A DNA stretch of 64,000 bases from Petunia secreta (taxonomy: Eukaryota; Streptophyta; Magnoliopsida; Solanales; Solanaceae). The notes below the pieces were generated by a model. The model made no database searches. It saw only the letters and a program-made list of their open reading frames with translations, and was not told the DNA's origin. Shown piece after piece: positions 23,936 to 34,547 of this stretch. The stretch is taken from contig JARKIP010000023.1 of NCBI GenBank assembly GCA_029990175.1, positions 21,719,501 through 21,783,500 on the forward strand. The letters run 5' to 3'. How positions within the stretch are numbered: position 1 is the first letter of the stretch; every line of letters begins with the position of its first letter. The position numbers were made by a program, and so were the translations under genes.

Positions 23936-24139
23936 TGATTTTCAGTTCTTTCAAAGTTTCAAGAATATCTCTCAACTTCAAAAATTCCAAACTATCACAG
24001 GTCCCGAAAGACTCTTTTGCTCTGATATCAAATGTTAGAAAAAAAATTGGAAAAGAAGGAGAACTCTCAAATCATTCAAAATCTTTTTTAAAACAAATAG
24101 ATGAAGTAGTTCTTCTTAACTTCACTCTATTACTTACAA

Positions 24140-26040
24140 TCTCTTCTCTTCGCAATTTATTACTACTAATAAGTAGACCATTTATTTTTTAAACAAGAAG
24201 CAAGTGTAGTCACAGCTAATCTGAGACATTTAGACATGTGCTGCAAGTAACATTAGTCACATTCTCCCAAATAAGTGTTGCATCAGCAGCACTTGTCCCT
24301 CCAAATCTCTTTCTGCATTTTTTTTAGGATAACTTGAAGTATTACTTACTGGACCTCTTCCGAAAATGCAACACTTGCCAATTGATAACTTGAAGTGTTG
24401 CCTACAAATGAAGCGGAGGTCATTTTACTAAAACTAAGTTAAATGGGGATAAACTCTTTGAACTAATCTATTTTAGGGACATCGGGTGAATTTTTTTGCA
24501 CTTTGGCCCAGCTCTTCATTAGTTGTAAAAATTTCACGTGGAAGCCTATTCGGCATGCGCAAATTAAATACTAGACAACGACGCAAAATTATTTGAGAAC
24601 TAGCCACCTTCAGACCCAAGAATTTCACTACATGTACCGCTTATCCTTGGTTATGATTTTTTGCCCCCACTTAAGAATATTTTAGCAAAATGGCCTCGGT
24701 AGACAACACTTCACGTTATAAATTTACAAGTGTTCTCTCGAGGGAAACACTTCAAGTATAAATTGCAAGTGCTGCCTGCAAGGCGGCTCTTCAAGTTATC
24801 TGGGGAGAATGTTGAGAGAGATAAAAGGTCAAGTGCTGCCTCCATATGTGCAATTGTCAAGTTAGTGAGGTCATTCTTGTAAAACCACTTTAAGCGAGGT
24901 CAATAAGGCAAACAATTGCCTAAGGTGTCATAGTTTTGTAAATTTCCCTTTCGGACAAGTCCCAGTATTGCTGGAACAATATTAAATGAGGACAAACTCT
25001 CAATACCAATCAATTTTGGAGACACTAGGTGAAATATTTTGGACCATATGAGTATATAAGAACACCATTTAATATGTCATTCAAGTATAACAAACTACCT
25101 ACTGAAATCATTATGGTTATTTTATATCAAGAAAATCATTCAGCTTATATGTTGTACCTAAGAAGTAATTATAGCATAAAACTGAAGGAATTATTCCAAA
25201 TAGATAACCTTAAGTTTAGTGATCCATGATGATATGTTTACACCCCTTATTTTAAATTTCTTCGTACAATTTTTTTAAAATATTTTTGGTTAATGTAAAA
25301 ACAATTGATTTGACTAATTTGTCATTTATAATAAATTTTTTAGTTTAATTAATTTGATAATCATCCTTTTGAAAAACTCATTGCCATCTCGCTATGTTTA
25401 CCATTCCGTCTTTCTTCTTAATTTGAATACTCCTGACCAAGACACTTGCTTGAATGCTTTTGATGGAGTATCGTTTTTCTTTTTCTTGGATTTGATCTCT
25501 CCAACGTGTTTGAGATCGACAATAACTATAAATCAAAGGCTATACTGGAAACACAAATATCAGCGTCCACTATTCTTTCGAGGAGAAAGTTGAGATGGTG
25601 AACAATAATGGAGATGATAGTAATTTTTTTGTTTTTTTTTTTTTTGTTTTTCAAAGAAGATGTTTAAAATTAATTAAACAACAAAGTAGTCATTCCATTT
25701 CATTTTGGTTGTCCATTTAGCTCAGCAAATTTATCCTAAAATAATTGTCCTTTTAGAAATTCAGGACTAAATTTGCTAATTGTTTCCAACTATAACCTTA
25801 ACCATTACAGAAGTACTAGTACTGCTCAATTCTGAAAAAATATTTAATAAAGATATATTAATAAAACAAACATTATATTTATTAATTTTCTTAATAGACG
25901 TAAAAAAATTAAAAGGACAACTAAAAGGGAATAGAGCGAGTATATTAGAAAGAGCAAATTAGTCCGTTAACAAACTTTTACATTGCTAACAACCACATTA
26001 AAAGAATAGTTCCAACTTAAAATAAGCTAGGAGACCGTAA
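24140..26040. other. Left part of block A', no gene
   Basis: 24140-24960 is similar to the AAGTGTTG repeat region at 4290-5640, sharing AACAAGAAGCAAGTGTAGT-type anchors. From about 25065 it follows block A closely. The ORFs here are short and have no family character. Confidence 0.5.
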
Positions 26041-26049
26041 TAACGTAAC

Positions 26050-27323
26050 GGGGTTTTTACACAAATATACAAATTTTCACCCTTAATTACAAAAAAATAG
26101 CAAGATTTTTCAAATTACAAGGCATAGCAATATTATTCCTAGCAATATTTTGGAAATTATCAAATGTTATAAAGAGTGTATACGAGAAAAATCTGTACAT
26201 ACGGAGTCTTAATATAAAATAGATAAATACTTTATACGGCTATAATTTGTTTCATTGGTTTAGGATAGAGTTCAGTGAAGACGGCTTTCAAGTGACAGTT
26301 TGGGAAAGTGGAGCTTTGAATAATTGTGCAAAAAATGGTGACATGTGTGAAACCAACGACGAGGAATTATTCGAAAATGGTGACATGAGTGAAACCAACG
26401 ACAAGGTAACAAGCCCATTTGTCAACTCCACCGCCATTAATTCCTTCTGTTCTGCTAAATTAAAAGCACAGTATCAGACAAAACACACTCTTTTATAATT
26501 AGCCATGGCCCAGCTTAGGTGATATCGAATATCTTGTTGCTTCTGCTACTGGAACATCTTGCTGCTCTGTTTGCTACGAGTCACCGAGATTGAACGAGAT
26601 TTTTGTCCAGTGGTGTCGCAATATTCGATTTTACATTTGTTTCATCCCGTTTGTGCATTTATTTCATCCCGTTAGATACGATGCAGCAGAAACAGTTGAG
26701 ATACGGTGCTGCAGAAACAGTTGAAACGATGCAAAAACAGTTAGATACGGTGCTGCAGAAACAGTTGAAACGGTGCAAAAACAGTTAGATACGGTACTGC
26801 AGAAACAGTTGAAACGGTGCACAAACAGTTAGATACGGTGCTGCAGAAACAGTTGAAACGGTGCAGAAACAGTTAGATATGGTGCTGCAGAAACAGTTGA
26901 AACGGTGCAGAAACAATTAGATACGGTGCTGCAGAAACAGTTGAAACGGTGCAGAAACAGTTGAGATACGGTGCTGCAGAAACAGTTGAAACGGTGCAGA
27001 AACAGTTGAGATACGGTGAGATATAACGAGATACATCGAGGATGAGATGAGGAAAAGTGAAATTGGGGAAATGATAGGAATAAAAATGAAATTGGGGGAA
27101 ATTGTGGGAGGAAAAGTGAAATAGGGAGAAATGGGAGGAGCAAAAGTGATAGTGGGGGAAATAGGAGGAAGAATGAAAGGGTTTGGTATGTTATGGGAAA
27201 ATATTGCTATGTTTTTGCTATATTTGTAATTAACTTGTGTTTTTCTCTATATAAGGTTATTTTGCTAAGATATTGCTATGTTTGATAATTAAGTTCTAAA
27301 ACTTGTAATTTTAGTAAAAATCC
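26050..27323. mobile_element. Non-autonomous Mutator-like element
   Basis: The element is absent from block A, where the site reads AATAACAGAACTCTACC near 10313. It is bordered by a 9-bp target duplication with one mismatch (TAACGTAAC at 26041-26049, TAACATAAC at 27324-27332). The termini are imperfect inverted repeats: GGGGTTTTTACACAAATA against GGATTTTTACTAAAATTA read from the right. The 9-bp duplication is the Mutator signature. The interior holds a 44-bp minisatellite and a short frame (26247-26498) with a repeated GDM-ETND motif. No transposase is seen. Confidence 0.7.
26671..27018. repeat. 44-45-bp minisatellite, about seven copies
   Basis: ATACGGTGCTGCAGAAACAG recurs at 26701, 26745, 26789, 26833, 26877, 26921, 26966 and, as a partial copy, at 27011. 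The spacing is exactly 44 bp, then 45 bp. Each unit is itself a doublet of a ~22-bp GCAGAAACAGTT block, so the array arose by two rounds of duplication. The minus-strand ORF 26829-27143 is a by-product. Confidence 0.9.
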
Positions 27324-27332
27324 TAACATAAC

Positions 27333-28128
27333 ACTACAGGAAGTTAGTATTCCAAAACCAAACTTGAGGGCATTCGTTTGAAAATACTCTTTTAGTTTTC
27401 TTGCTAAATGACTTTCATATGCATTTTACAATATGTGTAGAGGAAAATAACTATGCAAAGTTCAGCTGTGTAAAATGAATTTATTTTTATAGATAACGTA
27501 TGTTACTTTTTTATTTGCAGATCTCTCGTGTTATTTCTTTACTAGTCTCGTATGAAGATTTTATCAATTAAAACTACTTTTTGTATGCAATCTAAATGTC
27601 GATTTAGAATACAATTAAATTTGTAATAAGATTACAAGCAATTCGTTATATGAAAATCGTAATAATCAAGCACAAGATGAAATTAACAAAGATGGTAATA
27701 GCGAGAACAACAAAAGATTGTATTGATATGACAAGGTTACAGTTTGACAGTGTTTGGATATATACTTTTGAATGCCTTTTACTTTAATACTGCGCTATGG
27801 ATGGTAAAAAATGGGGACCCATCCGAGATTGACTTGGATACACTTGAGAGAGCTCGTATACGAGAAGTGTCACATGGGAATTGCGTGGTGCTCTTTTAGC
27901 CTCCGTGTCTTAACCATCCATTAGCTGAATATGGTGACGCTATTACGAGGGCGGAGACCAGCTTCATTTTGATGAGTACTCACCTCCGCATGCCACGTGT
28001 CCGTGTCTAAATTACCCAATACATTTTCGTAATGAACTACGAAAATAAATCTCTTGTATCTTACCTTAGTCATACATTATTGTTTACCAGCCTCACAGTG
28101 GCGTGGACAATACAGTCGTGGAGTACGA
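27333..28128. other. Block A' spacer, no gene
   Basis: 27340-27570 and 28040-28128 follow block A (10330-10650). 27575-28040 has no counterpart there. It contains GC-richer sequence with CCACGTGTCCGTGTC near 27997, but no recognisable ORF or terminal repeats. Confidence 0.4.
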
Positions 28129-28138
28129 TGCAAATAAA

Positions 28139-29732
28139 GAGTAAAATACTTAAAAGGTCACTCAACTTTGAGAAATGTGTGACCAAAGTCACTTTGCTTT
28201 GAATTGTACTAATAAAGTCACTCAACTTAAGGTAATTCTCACCAAAAGTCATTGTAACCGGATTTTGCACAGTCATCTTACCGGAAATCTGACATGGCAT
28301 TTTCATTTTTAATTATATATATATGTGGCACACTTTATTTTCCATGTAGAATTTTATAATAAGTTGATTAAGCCAACTCTTGATCCATAACCCATTTCTC
28401 CTACCAATTTTTTTGGATCCGGCTCTCTTTTCAAAATGGATGGTCTAGATTTAATGAAGTAAAAATAAGTGTTTAACCATGGTTAGAAAAATATATCTTC
28501 CCATTTTAAATTCAAAGCATCTAACCTATCTTATAATTTAGCAACAAATTTCATCCCTCCTCCTAAATTATTTTTCGGTACTCAAAATTTTCAGTCATTT
28601 ATCTTCTTCTTTTTTAATAAGACTTCGTTTTTGCTAATCCATTCTCAAACATATAGCAGAAAACCAGAAACTGTGTTAAACTATTTGCAAGTGATAACAT
28701 CGCAAGAAATAGAATTAACAAGACACGGTTTAATAATGTTAATTTACTCAAATAGCAATACGCGAAGAAATTCTTTTCACATAATCACATCAGTTAAATC
28801 TAGTTACAGAGATAGTACATAATATTCTGCTCATAGTTATTCACATTTTATCTTAGAAAGAAACTTTCCAATCAATTTGTAATATTTATGGGAATCACAT
28901 AGGTCTTCAGTGCTTCTATATCTAAAAATAAGATGAGTTTGTTTAAGTATTAATGTAATTTTTATTTAAAATGCTTCTTAATTTTTTAAGTGCATGTTCT
29001 CGAACAATAGCAAAAAAGTACTCCTATTAAAGAATTAAAATAAAATGAAAGGTTAAGTTTGAGATGATCAAAAGTTAGGTTTGGGGGAGGGAGTGAAATT
29101 TTGCTGCTAAATTATAGGATTGTTTAAGATAATTTGAATTTGAAATGGAAAGATATTTTGCCTAAACCATAGTTAAATACCTTTATTTACCTTATTAAAT
29201 CTAGAACATCGGTTTTAAAGAGGGCCAAGTGTCATTCATCTACTGATCCAAATAAAACCTTGGGGAAATGAAGACACTAGGTAATAGAGAGGAGCTCAAT
29301 CCCATTTTGTCCTATCCACCTATTATCTATTATATAAAATATAGATTTAACTAATAGATTTGTAAAAAATATTGAAACTAACCGTAACTAATTAAAGAGT
29401 TAAGTACTTGAAAGAGTAGTAAAGCTAATACTTCGACAGTACCGTAGCAGTTTAGCTAGGACAATATTCAATTATTGTGATAATTTAAAAGAATACTTTC
29501 CAAATCCTTAGAAAATAAATCAACTTATTATAAAATCCTACATGGAAAATAAAGTGTGCCATATGTATATATAAATAAAAATGAAAATGCCATGTCAGAT
29601 TTTCGGTGAGATGACTGTGCAAAATCCGGTGAGAATTATCTTAAGTTGAGTGACTTTGTTAGTATAATTCAAAGCAAAGTGACTTTGGTCACACATTTCG
29701 CAAAGTTGAGTGACCTTTTAAGTATTTTACTC
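28139..29732. mobile_element. Long-inverted-repeat (foldback) Mutator-like element
   Basis: The two ends are long inverted copies: GAGTAAAATACTTAAAAGG at 28139 and its complement ending at 29732. Matching continues inward through 28373 / 29519 (TGTGGCACACTTTATTTTCC region) and further at 28477-28610 / 29060-29185. They are flanked by a perfect 10-bp direct repeat TGCAAATAAA (28129-28138, 29733-29742). The size and duplication length point to the Mutator superfamily. No transposase ORF is present. About 240 bp near 29270-29510 interrupt the right arm. Confidence 0.8.
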
Positions 29733-29742
29733 TGCAAATAAA

Positions 29743-31540
29743 TGCCGAACATGGTATGAAGGTGGTGGTCGACATGTAAAGTTAGCAACCAGCAAGCAAG
29801 AAGCCGCTCAAACAACGATTAGAAAGTGCCAGATTTATGGAGAACACACGAAAGTAGGATAGAATTACTGTTGGAGCTATACCTAGAACTGGGACCCATT
29901 GTACATAGATCAAATTCAATAACTTCAATAATCAATGTACAATGTCTCAAGTTCTAACATTCCTACATCACATACAATTTATCTTAGATTGTTGCCAACA
30001 TTCCTTTAAATGCTTTTCTCACGGGATTAACGTTATCAGAGCAGAGTCTTATTAGACAATCATAAACTTGTGACTTTCAAAGTTATAATCTTTTCAAGAA
30101 GGTCTATGCAACTAGGGGAGTGACTGCTCATCCAGTTCACCAACATTCTGAATACAAATTAGAATAGGACAAGCACAACAATTCAAGTGGAAGGTGAATG
30201 AATTTTCTAAAGAAGTTTTTGGTTTTGCTTCTTGCGTAAACTCTGTTCTGCCTGTCTTCATGATTTTGCAAGCTCCCTAAAAAGCTGGCTTCATTGTGAG
30301 TCCGACACCTGGGTATATTCTACATCAGATAGACGTGAGGGCCCTGTATTTAACTTTCATTTCAATTTTACCAATTCTTTAAGCAATCATTTTCACATCT
30401 CCTACACTCAAATTACCTGGGTCCAAAAATAAGTAGCGTAATAATGTTCATTTTTTGAAAACTCAGAATCTTGCATAGTGTCATATTAATGTGAAAATGA
30501 CCCAGACCCAGCAAAGTGGGTGGAGAAGGAGATAAGTTGCTTTAATCTTCTAACATCAAGAACCTTATGATAGCCAAGTATTAGCGAGGTGAATGTAGCC
30601 TCTTGGCTATGATTATAAATGTGAATCCATCAAATTTAAAATGCTAGATCTACCTATGAGTATAAGTGTATAACCAAGACAAAGGCAAACGACAAATTTC
30701 ATTGCCCAGCTTATCCCGGCACTATTGTGGAATCAATCAGGTAAAAGATGAAACGTCCCATTCCATTATGTACTATAGCTGAATCTTGTGTACATTATTC
30801 ACTCTGCTGCTGACTACATAGTAATTTTAGTTTAATGAGACGAAGAAGAGCAAAAACTACACGTATTTACCTCATTTCACTGACTTCAATACATCTTTAT
30901 CTCGTATCTTATTTGTGCATCACAAGCATATTCGTCTTTCCATCACATGCTTTAATACCTCGGGAAAAAGTAAAACCACAACCACTCGAAGCTTTTGATA
31001 TTCCAACATAGGTGGGAGTACCATTCCTTTCCATCGTCGCGTTTTACTCAATAATTCAGCATTCTGATGTTAAGTTTGAAACCAACTTCAGAGCCACTAA
31101 TATCCACACGTTCGACGCAGTGAGTCGTCAATAACCTCTTAACCACGTATTCAAGAACAATGATTTGAACATTCTGAGTTCCATACTATAGTATACCATA
31201 GCTTGTTTAATTTATTGGGTTTGCCATCTGGTATTATATACTTTTTCAGTCATGTTTTCAACGCATATACAGAAGTTCTGATGAACTATATGTGGCCCAC
31301 TAGGTCCGCTCATATTGCTTATACCAACTTCAAAAGTACTAGTTACTACGTTTTGTTAACCACATACTGTATTTAAGAAATGATGTACCTTTGGTGTTAT
31401 TTATAGACAATGCCCTATCGATAGAACATAATAAAATTAGAATCTTATTTATCCTACCTATAATCCAATTAGGATCATATTTTATAGTCTAATTTGGGTC
31501 TTGGGTCAAGCCACTCTTCTTCTTATACTACTCCTAGTCC
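29743..31540. other. 5' flank of UGT copy 2, duplicated
   Basis: This region parallels 10700-12370 of block A, with small insertions and deletions. No ORF longer than ~66 codons has family character. It is probably promoter and distal regulatory sequence inherited with the gene. Confidence 0.5.
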
Positions 31541-31542
31541 TA

Positions 31543-31550
31543 CTATAAAA
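31543..31550 (+). promoter_or_regulatory. TATA box of UGT copy 2
   Basis: CTATAAAA lies about 110 bp upstream of the ATG, leaving a plausible leader of ~80 bp. The leader shares AAAAGCTTT and CTGATTAGCTTGTT with copy 1. Confidence 0.6.
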
Positions 31551-31657
31551 CACTTAACAATACAAATTTTAGAAGGCAGAACCACATCGACAAAAGCTTT
31601 AACATATCCCATAGGCATCATTCTTATCCATCATCTTCTGATTAGCTTGTTTCAAAG

Positions 31658-33088
31658 ATGAGCAAATTAGAGTTAGTGTTTGTGCCTGCTCCAGCCATTG
31701 GTCACCTTGTTTCAACATGCAAGTTTGCAGAGCACCTGCTCAAAAGAGATGAACAACTATGTATAACAATTCTGATCATAAGGCCACCCCCACCTTGGGA
31801 TGCCAGCATAGATGCTTACATCAAACGATGTTCCTCTGCTCTCGAGGGCGGTCGAATTAGATACATCGCACTTGCTCAAGTTGAACCCCCATCTTTAGAA
31901 GAGCAAGCCAAGTCTATAGAGCACTACTTCTCTCTATTAATTGCAAATTACCGACCCCTTGTCAAAGATGCAATTATAAGCAACAAATGGCCTGATTTCA
32001 GCCCGAAAACGATTGGCCTAGTCATTGACATGTTTTGCAGTTCAATGATTGATGTTGCAAATGAACTTAGCATACCTTCCTATCTTTTCTTCACTTCTGG
32101 TGCAGGTTTTCTTGGTTTTTTGTTTTACATGTCCGTTTGGCATGACCAATTTGGGAGTGAATTTAACCACTCTGATGCTGATTTAACAATACCAGTCTAC
32201 GCTCATCAAGTACCCACGAATGTCTTGCCTGCTTTTGCATTTAACAAGGAAGGTTACAACTCATTTCGTAACCATGGCGTCAGGTTCAAAGAAACTAATG
32301 GAATTCTTGTCAATACAGTTTCTGAATTTGAAAGTCATGCTGTAAATGCCTTAGCATCTGACCCTGAATTACCTCCAGTTTACACAGCGGGATTTTTGCT
32401 TGACCTCGAGGGCCAAAAAGGTACAGGAGATTCCAAGATTGAGGATGAAAAAATAATGAAATGGCTAGATCAGCAGCCAGAGTTATCGGTGCTTTTTTTG
32501 TGCTTTGGAAGTATTGGGATATTTGAGCCACCACAACTTAGAGAGATAGCAGTTGCACTTGAACAAAGTGGGGTTCGATTCTTGTGGTCAATTCGTCGCC
32601 TTGTGGGTTCTGAATTTACAAAATTTGAGGAGATATTGCCAGAAGGATTCTTGGAGAGGACAAAAAACAGAGGAATAGTGTGTGATTGGGCACCCCAAGT
32701 GGATATCCTGGCTCACAAAGCCACTGGAGCATTTGTATCTCATTGTGGATGGAATTCGACTTTAGAGAGTTTATGGCATGGAGTTCCAATGGTGACCTGG
32801 CCACTCTATGCAGAGCAACAAATTAATGCGTTTCAATTGGCTACAGATCTTGAGATGGCAGTGGAGTTGAGATTGGATTACAGGATGTATGGTGGTGATG
32901 ATGATGGTAATGGTGAAGTTGTGAAGGCAGAGGAGATTGAAAAAGCTATAAGTTGTATAATGGACAGTGAAAATCCCGTGAGAAAGAAAGTTAAAGACAT
33001 GGGAGAGATTTGCAGGAAGGCATTGATGGAAGGTGGATCTTCTTTCATTTCCATTGGAAAATTCATTGAAACCATTCTTGACTCCTAG
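31658..33088 (+). CDS. UDP-glycosyltransferase, UGT71-type (copy 2)
   Basis: 476 residues, intronless and colinear with copy 1, about 91% identical by hand count. The catalytic pair is H16 (APAIGHL) and D124 (LVIDMF). The donor box W344-Q387 is identical to that of copy 1. Substitutions concentrate in acceptor-side regions: residues 13-40, 155-170 (MSVWHDQFGSEF against LSIWHDLFGREF), 187-222, and 286-319. Donor use should therefore be the same while acceptor preference could differ; this is inference. A TATA box lies at 31543. The product, reaction and compartment are as for copy 1. The frame is intact and shows no sign of decay. Confidence 0.93.
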   Translation: MSKLELVFVPAPAIGHLVSTCKFAEHLLKRDEQLCITILIIRPPPPWDASIDAYIKRCSSALEGGRIRYIALAQVEPPSLEEQAKSIEHYFSLLIANYRPLVKDAIISNKWPDFSPKTIGLVIDMFCSSMIDVANELSIPSYLFFTSGAGFLGFLFYMSVWHDQFGSEFNHSDADLTIPVYAHQVPTNVLPAFAFNKEGYNSFRNHGVRFKETNGILVNTVSEFESHAVNALASDPELPPVYTAGFLLDLEGQKGTGDSKIEDEKIMKWLDQQPELSVLFLCFGSIGIFEPPQLREIAVALEQSGVRFLWSIRRLVGSEFTKFEEILPEGFLERTKNRGIVCDWAPQVDILAHKATGAFVSHCGWNSTLESLWHGVPMVTWPLYAEQQINAFQLATDLEMAVELRLDYRMYGGDDDGNGEVVKAEEIEKAISCIMDSENPVRKKVKDMGEICRKALMEGGSSFISIGKFIETILDS

Positions 33089-33554
33089 TAGTATTAAAAA
33101 GAAGAGAAGAATTTTACATTCTATACTCTAGTAGCAAAATTTTACTTTCAGTGTGTTTATGAACCAAAATTAAAATAAGTGCTTTTGTTATGGTGCGTGG
33201 GTGTATTTGTCTGTTAACTGACCATAATCCATGCAAAGGTAGCGATAAGTTATTTCTAGGAGTAGGAGTGATGGCCTCATTATAGTAAGAGTTTAACTAA
33301 TATTCATAGATTGTGTAAACCTTTTGCTTCCGTCGCCGGCTAATTAAAAGCACATTATAACCAAATTTTTAAATTTTTTTGTTTGTTTTAATATTCTCAA
33401 GCCTAATATTTATTTGAATAGCTAATATAACTTAGAAAATTAACCAATGATTGAGTCACAATTGAAGAATTGACCTTCAAGAATCACAAGGACAAAAACT
33501 AGCATATAGTTGGTATCTTAGACAATAAAGGAAAGATACCGACTTGGTAAAACT
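33089..33554. other. 3' flank of UGT copy 2
   Basis: Similar to 13930-14095 up to about 33255, then unique AT-rich sequence to the CACTA element. No gene is seen. Confidence 0.5.
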
Positions 33555-33590
33555 CACTACTAGAATTAACTGATATTCTGAGGGACTGTT

Positions 33591-33877
33591 TGGAGAGGGA
33601 ATTCCTTCTCCAAAAACCAAACATGTACTTTCACTCGCCCGAACGAAAAAAAAAGCTAACACCGGCTTGAGAATTCCCTCGCCAACCTGCAGGACAAAAT
33701 TTTCTCTTTCCTGATTGGAGAGGGAATTACCTCTCCAATCAGGAAAGAGAAAATTACAATTTTCACGAAAATTTTCTCAAAATTACAATTTTCACTGCTT
33801 TTATTGGAGAGGGAATTCCCTCTCCAATAAAAATAGTCAGATCTGTCAGCTAAATGGCGAGGGACTCCCCTCTCCAT
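33591..33877. repeat. CACTA left subterminal palindromes
   Basis: Copies of GGAGAGGGAATTCCCTCTCC or variants lie near 33591, 33670, 33716, 33805 and 33853. One is embedded in a larger perfect inverted repeat with 26-bp arms at 33698-33723 and 33730-33755 around a 6-bp loop. Such subterminal motifs bind the transposase in En/Spm. Confidence 0.85.
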
Positions 33878-34547
33878 GTAGTAAATAAAAACTACATCTT
33901 CCCCTTGCCAAAACACACAGTATTACGCAAACTCTCTTCTCCCCCAAACAAAATCCCTTTCCCCATTGCTGCCCGTCTCCAACTCGGCCCTCTCCCCGGC
34001 GATTTCAATTTTTTTTCCGTTCAACCCATTGCAAGCCCATCCCCATTAAGGTAAATATTTTTATTACAGTTTTTTTATGCTTCTATGATTGTTATTGTTA
34101 TGAAACCCTATAATGAATTAGTTTATCACATAAATTCGTGAAATAATATTGTGGATGAATGCTTGGGAATTGTTATCATTATTGTGATTTGAGAAAGAAA
34201 AATAATTAGGAAGTTATTGTAGTTGTAAAATAATTTGGAATTAGTTGTTAAGCCTTATTTAAAAAAATTTAGAAATACTTGTTTAGCCTTATTTTAGCCT
34301 TAGAAAAATAATTTGGAAATATATAGTCTTAAAAAATTATTGGATAATTTTTAGTATTATTATCCCTCAAATTTGAATGATATGGAAATAGTTGTAATTG
34401 AAAAATTCAATTGTGTATAATAGTGGTTGATTAGTGATCGAGGGAAGATTTAATTAGCAAAAGTAATAAAATTTAAAAACAACTAGTGTAAAAGTGATAT
34501 ACTTTATTGTCTTTTTCTAAATATATTTATTTATACCATTTGTGTAG

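Larger units (their letters stand above)
22256..24140 (-). mobile_element. Gag-only non-autonomous Copia element
   Basis: Between a primer-binding site at about 24017-24031 (minus strand TGATATCAGAGC, close to the initiator-Met type) and the polypurine tract near 22907-22920 lie only ~1.1 kb, all of it gag. There is no room for protease, integrase or RT, and no pol remnant is seen. The element must have depended on a partner for movement. Its 5' LTR is cut short near 24140 by the sequence of block A'. Confidence 0.7.
25065..33255. repeat. Segmental duplication, block A'
   Basis: Second arm of the duplication described at 8070-14098. Relative to block A it has gained the Mutator-like elements at 26050-27323 and 28139-29732 and about 460 bp of unassigned sequence at 27575-28040. 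It lacks the Tourist-like MITE. The colinearity continues through UGT copy 2 to about 33255. Confidence 0.8.

Noticed and set aside
26671..27018. Possible CRISPR-like array from the regular 44-bp repeat
   Set aside because: Units are contiguous with no unique spacers, and the setting is a plant transposon.
30232..30432. 66-codon ORF upstream of UGT copy 2
   Set aside because: The corresponding part of block A (near 11050) does not keep the frame, so it is not a conserved gene.
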